Source: Chryseobacterium rhizoplanae (GTDB lineage: Bacteria; Bacteroidota; Bacteroidia; Flavobacteriales; Weeksellaceae). From it: a stretch of 64,000 bases of DNA. The notes beneath the pieces were generated by a model. That model saw only the letters and a list, made by a program, of their open reading frames with translations. It had not been told where the DNA came from and searched no databases. The DNA lies in assembly GCF_900182655.1 (NCBI RefSeq), contig NZ_FXTC01000010.1:100282-164281 (forward strand), read 5' to 3'. How positions within the stretch are numbered: the first letter of the stretch is position 1; each line of letters begins with the position of its first letter. Of the stretch, positions 7,959-15,955 are shown piece by piece. Made by a program: the position numbers and the translations under genes.

Positions 7959-9017
7959 ATGTTTTGGCCCGATACAATCAGTAAAAAACTAGGGATACAA
8001 TATCCTGTGATTCAGGCTCCGATGTTTGGAGTGAGTACGGTACAAATGGTAGCCGCAGCAGCTAAGGCAGGCTGTCTGGGATCATTGGCAGTGGCTGATC
8101 TTTCAGCAGATCAGTCTGTTCAATTGATCAGGGAAACGAAAAAACTGACAGATAAACCTTTTGCAGCAAATATATTCGTCCATCACATTCCTGAAGTGAC
8201 GGATGGTTTAAAAGAAAAGTATATTAAAACCAAACAGTTTCTTGAGCAGCTGGCCAGAGAAAATGATATTGAAGCAGAGCTTCCGGAACTTGAAGCCATC
8301 AGTATAAATTGCTACCATGAACAGATAGATGCTATTATTGAAGAAAACTGTAAAATCCTGAGTTTCACATTCGGAAATCTGGATGATCAGAGTATTCAGA
8401 AATTAAAAGAAAACGGAGTTACCCTCATCGGAACCTGTACGTCTGTGAATGAAGCTTTGCAGCTTGAAAAATCAGGTATTGATATGATCAGTGTTCAGGG
8501 AATAGAGGCGGGAGGTCACAGAGGAAGTTTTGAGGCGGAGAATATTCTGCAGATTGGAGGGTTGTCTTTGCTGTCACAGGTGTATGATCATGTGAGTGTT
8601 CCGTTGATCTATGCAGGGGGAATCTATGAAGCCAGGACATTAAAAGCTGTTAAAGACTTAGGAGCGCAGGGCTTCCAGGTGGGAAATCTTTTATTGGCTT
8701 CTCAGGAAAGTGCTTTACAGCCTTTTGAAAAGGAAAGACTGAAAAAAGTAAGAGAAGAAGAAATTGTTTTAACGAAGAGCTTTTCCGGACGATATGCCAG
8801 AGGAATAAAAAATCAATTTATAGAAGCGGTTGAAAACTCAGAATATATTTTACCATATCCTTATCAGAATAAACTGACCAATGCGTTGCGTAAAGCAGCA
8901 AAATCTCTGCAAAATCCTGAATTTGTAGGAATCTGGATAGGGCAGTCTATTCACCAGTATAGTGAACTTTCCACTGAGGAAATTTTGCGAAATCTGATTA
9001 AAGAATGTGAAAGATAG
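7959..9017 (+). CDS. Nitronate monooxygenase (2-nitropropane dioxygenase family)
   Basis: FMN-dependent TIM-barrel enzyme of 352 residues. Start is QYPVIQAPM with the N-terminal flavin strand. GIEAGGHRGS at about residue 186 carries the conserved His of the family, and YAGGIYEARTLKAV with GAQGFQVGNLLLAS is the phosphate-binding end of the barrel. Such enzymes oxidise propionate 3-nitronate and related alkyl nitronates and so detoxify them. Single gene, followed after 72 bases by an unrelated membrane protein. Confidence 0.9.
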   Translation: MFWPDTISKKLGIQYPVIQAPMFGVSTVQMVAAAAKAGCLGSLAVADLSADQSVQLIRETKKLTDKPFAANIFVHHIPEVTDGLKEKYIKTKQFLEQLARENDIEAELPELEAISINCYHEQIDAIIEENCKILSFTFGNLDDQSIQKLKENGVTLIGTCTSVNEALQLEKSGIDMISVQGIEAGGHRGSFEAENILQIGGLSLLSQVYDHVSVPLIYAGGIYEARTLKAVKDLGAQGFQVGNLLLASQESALQPFEKERLKKVREEEIVLTKSFSGRYARGIKNQFIEAVENSEYILPYPYQNKLTNALRKAAKSLQNPEFVGIWIGQSIHQYSELSTEEILRNLIKECER

Positions 9018-9089
9018 ATCAAGATAGTTTCAATTTGCTGTTAATTGTCTATTTTCGTGAAAGATAAAAACTAAAATCAACGAAAATAA

Positions 9090-9701
9090 ATGAAATTTTC
9101 AGAGGGAATTCAGAGATCACTTCCGTTCGGCTACCTGTTTCTTGTCGTAATGGGAATATTAAAAGAAAGTGTCTTCTATTACCAGATAGGCATTAATATT
9201 TTAAAATACTCAACAATTATGGACATCCTGATCAGCCCGATTGCTACCTTAACGGCTCATCCTGTGATATTGATTATCCTTATTGGTATCATTATATTTT
9301 CATTTGCTTTTCCCTCTTTTTTATCAAAACAGGCCAGTAAAAATAAACGTTGGGCATTCCAGATGGCATCTCTCAAAGGACATGAAAATATGAGCAAAGA
9401 GGCTATTGAAAATCATTTTACCAATATGTTTGTGAAGTTTCTGGCCATGATGCTGCTGTCTTTCTTCGTAGGAATAGGCTTGGGAGAAGGATTTGGGCTT
9501 ACCAGAAAGATAAGGGAGAATAAACTTAAATATGACTATAAATTAAACTATGGCGATGATAAGTTTGAACAGGTTCATCTCATAGGATCAAACAGTATGT
9601 ATTACATCTATCTGGCAAAAGGAAACAAAACGATAAAAATCTCACCGGTAGGATCAATAAAAAGTATTGAGCTGGTCAACAACAAAAGATTGAATAACTA
9701 G
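9090..9701 (+). CDS. Hypothetical membrane protein with three hydrophobic segments
   Basis: Protein of 203 residues not recognised as a known family. Hydrophobic stretches at about residues 10-30, 55-78 and 110-130 suggest three membrane helices. The last 65 residues are polar and beta-like (YKLNYGDDKFEQVHLIGSNS). The gene stands alone between a nitronate monooxygenase and a convergent Mur ligase and ends at a strong shared terminator. No function is proposed. Confidence 0.75.
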   Translation: MKFSEGIQRSLPFGYLFLVVMGILKESVFYYQIGINILKYSTIMDILISPIATLTAHPVILIILIGIIIFSFAFPSFLSKQASKNKRWAFQMASLKGHENMSKEAIENHFTNMFVKFLAMMLLSFFVGIGLGEGFGLTRKIRENKLKYDYKLNYGDDKFEQVHLIGSNSMYYIYLAKGNKTIKISPVGSIKSIELVNNKRLNN

Positions 9702-9714
9702 AAATAATGCTAAT

Positions 9715-9749
9715 AAAAAAGCTTCAGATAAGATTCTGAAGCTTTTTTT
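9715..9749. terminator. Bidirectional terminator
   Basis: Perfect 14-base arms AAAAAAGCTTCAGA (9715-9728) and TCTGAAGCTTTTTT (9735-9748) around a 6-base loop, with A and T tracts on the two sides. It serves both convergent genes. Confidence 0.92.
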
Positions 9750-9751
9750 AC

Positions 9752-11089
9752 TTATTTTGTTAAATCAAGACCGCCAAAATTTCCGGAACTCATCATGAGA
9801 TAAACACCATCCGTTTTATCCAATGTATTCCAGTAGGCATGAAGATCTTCAGCGTTTGTGAAAACCTTTAAATTTTCATTCTTGAATTTTTCTTTAATAA
9901 ACTCTGGAGATATAGGTTCCATTCTCTTGATCTTCAAAGCGTCTTCAGAGTAGAAAACGATGGCTTCATTCAAGCCGTCCATTGCATGATCATATTGCTC
10001 AAGGAAGGCCGGATTTAAACTGGAATAGGTGTGCAGTTCCAGAAATCCGTATTTCTTATCATTTTTAAATTGTTCCGTGAATGCTTTTACAGCTGCCTTC
10101 ACCTTGCTTGGTGCATGGGCAAAATCTTTATAAAGCGTTCCCTTATCTTCTCTTTCTACTTTTTCAAGACGTTTGGATGCTCCTTTAAAGCTCATGATAG
10201 CCTCATAGAAGTCTTCATCCATAATACCCAGCTGTCTGCAGATATGTCTTGCGCCTTCCATATTCAACAGGTTGTGGGCTCCAAAAACAGAAAGCGGAAC
10301 ATCTCCCATTTCGGTTTTTAAATACACTTTACCGTTGCTGATTTCGTATTCAGGAGTTCTATATGGGATTTTTCTGAAATAGTTTTCAGCATTTTCCACT
10401 ACTTTCACTACTTCCGGATCTTCTTCGTTATATACCAGAACGCCTCCTGCTGTAATGCTCGCCACAAATTTTCTGAACTGATCTATATAGTCGTCAAATG
10501 TTTTGAAAACATTGATATGATCCCATGCAATACCACTCATTAAAGCAATATTCGGCTGATACAGTAAAAATTTAGAACGAAGGTCAATAGGAGAAGAAAG
10601 GTATTCATCACCTTCCAGAACCATGAAATCATTATCCTGAGTCAGTTTCACCATACAGTCGAAACCTTCAAGCTGAGCGCCTACCATGAAATCCACATCT
10701 TTCTGGTGGAAATTCAAAACATGAAGAATCATTGATGTGATGGTAGTTTTACCATGTGATCCGGCAATGACAACTCTTGTTTTATTTTTGGACTGTTCGT
10801 AAAGGAATTCAGGATAAGAATATATTTTCAGACCCAGTTCCTTTGCTCTTGCCAATTCAGGATTATCCTGATGGGCATGCATTCCAAGAATAACAGCATC
10901 AATATCCGGAGTGATCTTTTCCGGGAACCAGCCCATTTCCTGAGGCATAATTCCTTTCTTTTCCAAACGGGATTTTGAAGGCTCAAAAATGGCATCATCA
11001 GACCCTGTCACCTGATATCCTTTGTCTTTTAACGCAATCGCAAGATTATGCATGGCGCTTCCGCCAATGGCAATGAAGTGGGTTTTCAA
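9752..11089 (-). CDS. mpl: Mur ligase family protein, Mpl-like peptidoglycan recycling ligase
   Basis: Protein of 445 residues with the three-domain Mur ligase layout. The N-terminal UDP-binding glycine region is HFIAIGGSAMHNLAIAL, the ATP loop is AGSHGKTT at 109-116, and the central domain contains LEGDEYLSS and SGIAWDHINVF. The C-terminal domain begins near residue 310. The overall pattern (GGSAMHN rather than GGIGMSG of MurC, and HAHQDNPEL) fits Mpl, which joins recycled L-Ala-gamma-D-Glu-meso-A2pm tripeptide to UDP-MurNAc, better than MurC. It heads a minus-strand run with a lipoprotein, an acyltransferase and a Nudix enzyme. Confidence 0.82.
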   Translation of the reverse strand: MKTHFIAIGGSAMHNLAIALKDKGYQVTGSDDAIFEPSKSRLEKKGIMPQEMGWFPEKITPDIDAVILGMHAHQDNPELARAKELGLKIYSYPEFLYEQSKNKTRVVIAGSHGKTTITSMILHVLNFHQKDVDFMVGAQLEGFDCMVKLTQDNDFMVLEGDEYLSSPIDLRSKFLLYQPNIALMSGIAWDHINVFKTFDDYIDQFRKFVASITAGGVLVYNEEDPEVVKVVENAENYFRKIPYRTPEYEISNGKVYLKTEMGDVPLSVFGAHNLLNMEGARHICRQLGIMDEDFYEAIMSFKGASKRLEKVEREDKGTLYKDFAHAPSKVKAAVKAFTEQFKNDKKYGFLELHTYSSLNPAFLEQYDHAMDGLNEAIVFYSEDALKIKRMEPISPEFIKEKFKNENLKVFTNAEDLHAYWNTLDKTDGVYLMMSSGNFGGLDLTK

Positions 11090-11095
11090 TTGTAT

Positions 11096-11533
11096 TTACT
11101 GTTTTTTAACATTAGTATTAATGACCTGCTGGAAAGCTTCAAGAATGTTGTTCCAGTTGGTCTGATAATTTGGGATGATCATGCTGGCATCTGATTTACT
11201 TCCTTCATTCGGACCTTTCTTGATATTGATGGAAGTTGAAATATTGTCGTATAATTTTTTACGGTCTTCCTGTATTCTTCTGAAATTATTCTGAGAAAGT
11301 ACCTGATCCAGTTTCTTTAAATCTTCATCAGAAATTTTAAAATCCTGTTTATATTTTTTACCCTGCCCTTCAAAAGAGTAGTGTACATTATTCCCTTTTA
11401 TAAGCATATTTTCATATACAGGAGCGTAGCCTCCACTTTTCGAATAACTGATATCAAAATCCGAATATACCTTCTGGCTGTTGCATGAAACTAATACTAT
11501 GATTGCGAATAAGATTCCAAGTATTTTGTTCAT
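11096..11533 (-). CDS. Hypothetical lipoprotein, about 145 residues
   Basis: The start MNKILGILFAIIVLVSCNSQ gives a clean lipoprotein signal with Cys17. A start four codons upstream (11545) is possible. The mature part is a small mixed fold (YKQDFKISDEDLKKLDQVL, GSKSDASMIIP) that I cannot assign. It lies between the acyltransferase and Mur ligase genes with gaps under 20 bases, so it is likely co-transcribed and acts at the envelope. Confidence 0.75.
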   Translation of the reverse strand: MNKILGILFAIIVLVSCNSQKVYSDFDISYSKSGGYAPVYENMLIKGNNVHYSFEGQGKKYKQDFKISDEDLKKLDQVLSQNNFRRIQEDRKKLYDNISTSINIKKGPNEGSKSDASMIIPNYQTNWNNILEAFQQVINTNVKKQ

Positions 11534-11549
11534 AATTTTTGTCATTACT

Positions 11550-12371
11550 TTAATTATTTGAGTCCTTTTGTTCTAATTTTTTAGCTTTAAGTTCTTCATC
11601 ATAACTGTGTAATAGGTTGAAATCTTCTGTCTGCTCAATGGCAGTCATGATTTTCAATAAAATTTCCGGTGCTTTTTCATTATCATAATCAATATCCAAA
11701 GGAGCTTTAAATTCCATCGTAGGTTTTACACCGGTTACCTTTACGCGGAGTCCTTTTTTATCAAAAGCTCTTCTGAATCCGTTTATTTTGATCGGAATTA
11801 CAATAGGGCGCTGATTTTTTACCAATTTGGCCGTTCCTCTTCGTCCCTGTGCAAAAGCGGAAGTAGTTCCTTGAGGGAAAGTCGCTACCCAGCCGTTGTC
11901 CAATGCTTTCATGATGTTGTCTACCTCGCTCATGTCTACCATTCTGTTGACATTCTTTCCTTCGGCTCTCCAAGTTCTTTTTACCGTGACAGCACCTGCA
12001 ATTTTGAAAATTTTGGGAAGAATACCTTTATTCATGGTTTCTTCTGCTGCTACATAGTAAAAATCGATCTTTGGGTTCAATAGGTAGATCGGGTTTTTTA
12101 TCGTGTTCAGATATCCGTTATTTACAGCACAGAAAGCATGGTACATTGCTGCCACATCTGCAAAATAGGTCTGATGGTTGGATACAAAAAGTACGTTAGA
12201 GTCCGGAAGATCCACAAGGTGTTCTGTTCCGGTTATCTTTAACTTATTAAAGCCGTTGAATCTTCTGTATGATACAACTCCTAAAATAAAAATAATAAAC
12301 CTTTTCAAAAAATAAGGTGTTCCGAATGCATCGGTGAAAATATTTTTCTTCGCCATCTCTGAATTAAACAC
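11550..12371 (-). CDS. Lysophospholipid acyltransferase (PlsC-like), 1-acyl-glycerol-3-phosphate acyltransferase family
   Basis: Protein of 273 residues with an N-terminal hydrophobic segment (RFIIFILGVVSY, 24-35). The catalytic His/Asp motif is NHQTYFAD (His66, Asp72), which has five rather than the classical four intervening residues. The acceptor site is FPQGTTSA in place of FPEGTRS, then PIVIPIKINGF. The family transfers a fatty acyl chain to a lysophospholipid. Both variations could mean a different acceptor, such as an aminolipid. A start at MAKKN (12356) is also possible. Confidence 0.82.
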   Translation of the reverse strand: MFNSEMAKKNIFTDAFGTPYFLKRFIIFILGVVSYRRFNGFNKLKITGTEHLVDLPDSNVLFVSNHQTYFADVAAMYHAFCAVNNGYLNTIKNPIYLLNPKIDFYYVAAEETMNKGILPKIFKIAGAVTVKRTWRAEGKNVNRMVDMSEVDNIMKALDNGWVATFPQGTTSAFAQGRRGTAKLVKNQRPIVIPIKINGFRRAFDKKGLRVKVTGVKPTMEFKAPLDIDYDNEKAPEILLKIMTAIEQTEDFNLLHSYDEELKAKKLEQKDSNN

Positions 12372-12383
12372 GGTAGTGCAAAG

Positions 12384-13013
12384 TTACATTTTTTTCAGCA
12401 ACTGGCTGAATTCACTTAATATCATCGCTGTAGCCCCCCAGATAATGTATCCGTTGAAATTGATCACGGGAACCTCATATCCGTTTGCATTAGGCAGCGC
12501 CATGATTTCCGGGGTGTCAGAAAGGTTCAGAAAGGAAGTGATGGGAAATTCTATGGTTTCCACAGCTTCCGTCTGTTGAAGAACAAAGGCGGGATTCTTT
12601 TTAGTATAAGAAATGTAGGGATATACATAAAAATTGCTCGGTGGAATATAAATAGGAGACATTTCTCTGATAATCCTTACATAATGTTTGTCTATTCCGA
12701 TCTCTTCGGAAGTCTCCCGAATTGCGGTTTCAGCAAAATCTCTGTCCATCTCTTCACGCTTTCCTCCAGGCAGTGAAATCTGCCCACTGTGTCTGTCGTG
12801 CTCGTTAATTGTTCTTTGAATCAATGGAAAATACCACTCGTTGTCTTTTAAATATAAAACAATATTTACAGCTGCAAACTTAGGGTTCTTTGCCAATACT
12901 TCATCATAAGTAAAGACCGGGCGTGAGGGAGGTGAGAAAACTCCATGCGCGTGTTCACCGGGAAGTTCTACACTTTTTATTTTTCGTAATAAATCTTTTC
13001 CAAAATTTTCCAT
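12384..13013 (-). CDS. Nudix hydrolase, coenzyme A pyrophosphatase type
   Basis: Protein of 209 residues. The Nudix box (residues 83-105) reads GGKREEMD, then AIRETSEEIGI. Just before it, RHSGQISLPGG matches the extra signature of the CoA/NUDT7-like subfamily, which splits CoA and acyl-CoAs into 4'-phosphopantetheine and 3',5'-ADP. First gene of the minus-strand run with the acyltransferase (gap of 12 bases). That neighbour also handles acyl groups, which fits. Confidence 0.88.
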   Translation of the reverse strand: MENFGKDLLRKIKSVELPGEHAHGVFSPPSRPVFTYDEVLAKNPKFAAVNIVLYLKDNEWYFPLIQRTINEHDRHSGQISLPGGKREEMDRDFAETAIRETSEEIGIDKHYVRIIREMSPIYIPPSNFYVYPYISYTKKNPAFVLQQTEAVETIEFPITSFLNLSDTPEIMALPNANGYEVPVINFNGYIIWGATAMILSEFSQLLKKM

Positions 13014-13435
13014 ACCTCAAATTTAACAATATATCTTGAAGAAATAAGGGCCTTAACATTAATTAACCATGTAAGATCAGGATGAAAAGATTAGTGACTT
13101 TGGATTTTCTTTGACAAATGAAAGATGGATAATTGGTGATCGTAATATTTTAAAACCCAGCGTTGTGAACTGTTATTACCCATGATGAATTAAAAAAATG
13201 AGTGAAAATAACGTCAGGAGATTATTCAATATTCACCACTGAATGAGATGGTTATGATTCTTAAAATGACTCCCGTATTTTTCCGTAACTGAAAACAATG
13301 ACTTTCCTGCAACGGCAAATGGTGACCCTTACAACTATAAACAGTGACTTTTGAAATTTACACTTTGATGGTGGTTTTTCATTTTGACCCAGAGGCTACC
13401 TTTGCCTTACTATTAACCAATTAATTTTTACTAAG
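13014..13435. other. Upstream regulatory region of the curli operon
   Basis: 422 bases without a gene. The last 40 bases hold a promoter box. TGAC followed by pyrimidines recurs at 13267, 13299, 13323, 13345 and 13385, always on the plus strand, with two spacings near 22-24 bases. These are possible binding sites for a regulator of the curli genes. No reading frame of note. Confidence 0.4.
13397..13404 (+). promoter_or_regulatory. -7 box of the curli operon
   Basis: TACCTTTG matches TAnnTTTG and lies 32 bases before the csgA-like start. No TTG stands at the correct distance upstream, as expected for an activator-dependent promoter. Confidence 0.55.
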
Positions 13436-14254
13436 ATGAAAAATTTACTTACAGGTGTATTTACACTATTCGCCATGAGTTTCGGATTTGCACAATTCAA
13501 TATTGATGTAACTACCCAAACTGGAAACTTAAATGTTGCTACTGTGGATCAGACTGGCCTTTTGAACATCAACTCTTTGACACAGACAGGGAATCGTAAT
13601 ACTGCAGACATTGATCAGGTAGGTATTTTGAACGCTAATACTGCAAAAAGTATCGGAAACAGAAACTCTATAGACGTAGATCAGGTGGGTATCGGAAACT
13701 CAAACGAAGTCATGCAGATGGGAAACAGAAACTCTGCTTCAACATGGCAGCTTGGAGTTCTTAACTCTACAGAACAAACTCAGATCGGAAGAAGAAATGA
13801 TGCTTCTTCGGTACAGGTAGGATTAGGTAACTCTGTTGTTCAATATCAGGACGGAAGAAGAAATGATGCTTCAGCTATTCAGTTAGGTAGCGGTAATCAG
13901 GCATTTCAGGTTCAGCTGGGAAGAAGAAATGATGCCAGCGGACTTCAGATAGGAGCTAACAATGTCCTTGTTCAGTATCAGGATGGTGATGATAACAGTG
14001 CTAATCATGTACAGGCAGGAACAGGTAATATCGCAGCTTCAGTTCAGGTAGGAGATGATAATACTTCTGTGGGAGTACAGGCAGGTAATGCCAACCAGCT
14101 TTATCAGTTCCAGATCGGAAATTCCAATACAGCTATTGACCTTCAGATGGGTAATGGTAACTTTACCTGGGTAGCTCAAAGCGGTACTGGCCATGTCCAC
14201 TTAGGAGCTCAGATGGGTAACGGAAACTCAATGATTGTGAATCAATCCAATTAA
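13436..14254 (+). CDS. csgA: Curlin-repeat protein, major curli fibre subunit (CsgA-like)
   Basis: Exported protein of 272 residues with a signal peptide (MKNLLTGVFTLFAMSFGFAQ). The rest is built of half-repeats of about 11 residues with G-x-x-N at the turn and Gln at strand ends, such as QTGNRNTADIDQVGILN. I count about 22 half-units, or 11 full curlin repeats. E. coli CsgA has five. The stacked beta-arches should form an extracellular functional amyloid. First gene of a curli operon, with a hairpin just downstream that may let csgA mRNA outnumber the rest. Confidence 0.9.
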   Translation: MKNLLTGVFTLFAMSFGFAQFNIDVTTQTGNLNVATVDQTGLLNINSLTQTGNRNTADIDQVGILNANTAKSIGNRNSIDVDQVGIGNSNEVMQMGNRNSASTWQLGVLNSTEQTQIGRRNDASSVQVGLGNSVVQYQDGRRNDASAIQLGSGNQAFQVQLGRRNDASGLQIGANNVLVQYQDGDDNSANHVQAGTGNIAASVQVGDDNTSVGVQAGNANQLYQFQIGNSNTAIDLQMGNGNFTWVAQSGTGHVHLGAQMGNGNSMIVNQSN

Positions 14255-14289
14255 GCCCTATAACACATACTGTAAATCTTAGAAATTGT

Positions 14290-14320
14290 AAAGGAGAAGC
14301 TACAGGGTTTCTCCTTTTTT
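14290..14320 (+). terminator. Terminator or attenuator after the CsgA-like gene
   Basis: Arms AAAGGAGAA (14290-14298) and TTCTCCTTT (14309-14317) with a 10-base loop, followed by Ts. It lies 36 bases after the csgA-like stop and before the next curli gene, so it probably stops most, not all, transcription. Confidence 0.8.
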
Positions 14321-14368
14321 ACCTCCGGTTTTTTCGATTTGCATTAATATCTTTAAAACGTAGAGGCC

Positions 14369-14767
14369 ATGTTTACTTTAAGATGGAGTATTCTTGCTCT
14401 TTTCATAGTATTGCCATTGCAGGCACAGGAAATAGACTGGGATAAGATCAACAGCAATACAATCTTTAATCTTATAGCCAGGCAGCAGACTGATCATACT
14501 TCATTCGGTTCCAATATCATTCAGATAGGAGAGTATAACAATGCCGAGCTTTCTCTGAATGCCAGAACTCATATTGCTGTAAAACAACTGGGAGACTTTA
14601 ATACGCTTTATTTTATCAACTCATTTACAGATAAAGAAACTAAAGCTGCAGTTACCGCACAAGGAAACAACAATATTATTGATGTCACGGGAAGCAACAG
14701 TATTTCGAATGGAATTCAGATCAATGTAAAGGGAGACAATAAAACAGTTTTCATGAGAAACTATTAA
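14369..14767 (+). CDS. Short curlin-repeat protein, possible minor subunit/nucleator (CsgB-like)
   Basis: Protein of 132 residues with a signal peptide (WSILALFIVLPLQAQ). The mature part has about five degenerate curlin-like turns: QIGEYNNAEL, QLGDFNTLYF, AQGNNNIIDV, VTGSNSISNG and VKGDNKTVF. The position, between the fibre gene and csgE, and the weaker repeats fit a nucleator or anchor role like CsgB. The assignment rests on repeats and context. It is 8 bases from the next gene. Confidence 0.72.
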   Translation: MFTLRWSILALFIVLPLQAQEIDWDKINSNTIFNLIARQQTDHTSFGSNIIQIGEYNNAELSLNARTHIAVKQLGDFNTLYFINSFTDKETKAAVTAQGNNNIIDVTGSNSISNGIQINVKGDNKTVFMRNY

Positions 14768-14774
14768 AATACAA

Positions 14775-15509
14775 ATGATGAAAATTTTATATTCCCTTAG
14801 CCTGAACACATTTTTTAGCTTCCTGTCTGTATGGACGTATGGGCAGGAAGATAAAAAAGTAAATGCCAGGATAGAGAGCAGTCTCCTTGAAAATCAGATT
14901 ATCCTGAAAGCAATTGTAATGAACAATACCACCGTTTATAAGGAACTGAATTACCTTTTGGTTTCTATTAAAAAAGGAAACAGTGGGAACCTTTCAAACA
15001 ATCAGCAGAGTGGTAAATTTTCTGTGAATCCCAATGAAGTTAAAATACTATCGGAGATCAGTGTCAATCTTGAATCAAAAGATGCCTTGAAAGCCTTTCT
15101 TTATATCAGGGATGAAGAAACACAAAAACTGGTCGCCAAAGACAGCCTGGAGCTTAACAGCGATCTTTTTAAAAAGAAAACCGCAAAGGTAGAAGAGGAT
15201 GCAGCTTATGAACTGAGAGGACTTACCATTGATGAAACCAAAACCAAGGTTGGAAAAGATTTTTATGATCTGTTTTATATGCAATACAGCCAACTCCCGG
15301 ATAAAAGCAGCAGTGCCGTTACCATTACAGAGCTTCCCCTTCGCGGAACAAGCGGCCAGATCAATATTCAGATTGAGGATAAAATTATTTACAGTTTTAT
15401 GACCAATCCGGCAGAAGATTATTTAGCAGAACAGCTGGTCTACAGCTTGAAATATATCAAAGAATTTAATGCTAAGAAAAACCTTATTAAAAATGAATTT
15501 ATCTACTAA
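14775..15509 (+). CDS. csgE: Curli assembly protein: CsgH-like N-terminal part fused to CsgE
   Basis: Protein of 244 residues with a signal peptide (cleavage after about residue 23). Residues 148-244 match CsgE, the periplasmic cap of the CsgG pore: LRGLTIDETKTKVGKDFYD, then TSGQINIQIEDKIIYSF and AEQLVYSLKYIKEF. Residues 24-130 form a beta-rich domain (ARIESSLLENQIILKAIV, FSVNPNEVKILSEISV, RDEETQKLVAKDSLEL) like CsgH/CsgC-type curli chaperones that block early aggregation. E. coli CsgE is about 129 residues. The CsgE half is firm. The CsgH-like half is a judgement from pattern. Confidence 0.82.
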   Translation: MMKILYSLSLNTFFSFLSVWTYGQEDKKVNARIESSLLENQIILKAIVMNNTTVYKELNYLLVSIKKGNSGNLSNNQQSGKFSVNPNEVKILSEISVNLESKDALKAFLYIRDEETQKLVAKDSLELNSDLFKKKTAKVEEDAAYELRGLTIDETKTKVGKDFYDLFYMQYSQLPDKSSSAVTITELPLRGTSGQINIQIEDKIIYSFMTNPAEDYLAEQLVYSLKYIKEFNAKKNLIKNEFIY

Positions 15510-15511
15510 AA

Positions 15512-15931
15512 ATGTCCGCCATGAAAACCTTTATCATTATTTTGACCTTTATTGCAGGTATTTTCTACGGAAAATCTCAGCAGCTCGTCTACAAACCGAT
15601 CAATCCGGCTTTTGGGGGTGATACGTTTAATTACCAGTGGCTTTTAAGCTCTGCCAATGCACAAAACCAATTTGACGAAAAAAATGATTTCAGCAATCTG
15701 CTGGATCGTGTAAACTCTCTTGACAGCTTTACCCAGAGTCTCAACAGACAAATTCTCAGTGAACTTTCAAGAAAACTGTTTGATGAACAGTTTGGTGATG
15801 GAAACATAAAGCCGGGAAATTATCTTTTCGGATCACTTTACTTACAGATTACCAATACTAATCAGGGACTTTTAATCAATATTTTGGATACCAGCAATGG
15901 CGATCAGTCCGAGATCGTAATTCCGAAATAG
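15512..15931 (+). CDS. csgF: Curli assembly protein CsgF
   Basis: Protein of 139 residues with a signal peptide (IIILTFIAGIFYGKSQ). The mature N-terminus QQLVYKPINPAFGGDTFN, then WLLSSANAQN, is the CsgF signature that inserts into the CsgG channel and tethers fibre growth at the surface. The downstream helix (NLLDRVNSLDSFTQSL) and beta C-terminus complete the family. The gene starts 2 bases after csgE, so the two are tightly coupled. Confidence 0.93.
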   Translation: MSAMKTFIIILTFIAGIFYGKSQQLVYKPINPAFGGDTFNYQWLLSSANAQNQFDEKNDFSNLLDRVNSLDSFTQSLNRQILSELSRKLFDEQFGDGNIKPGNYLFGSLYLQITNTNQGLLINILDTSNGDQSEIVIPK

Positions 15932-15955
15932 GAAATCACTAAAAATAAACTTACC

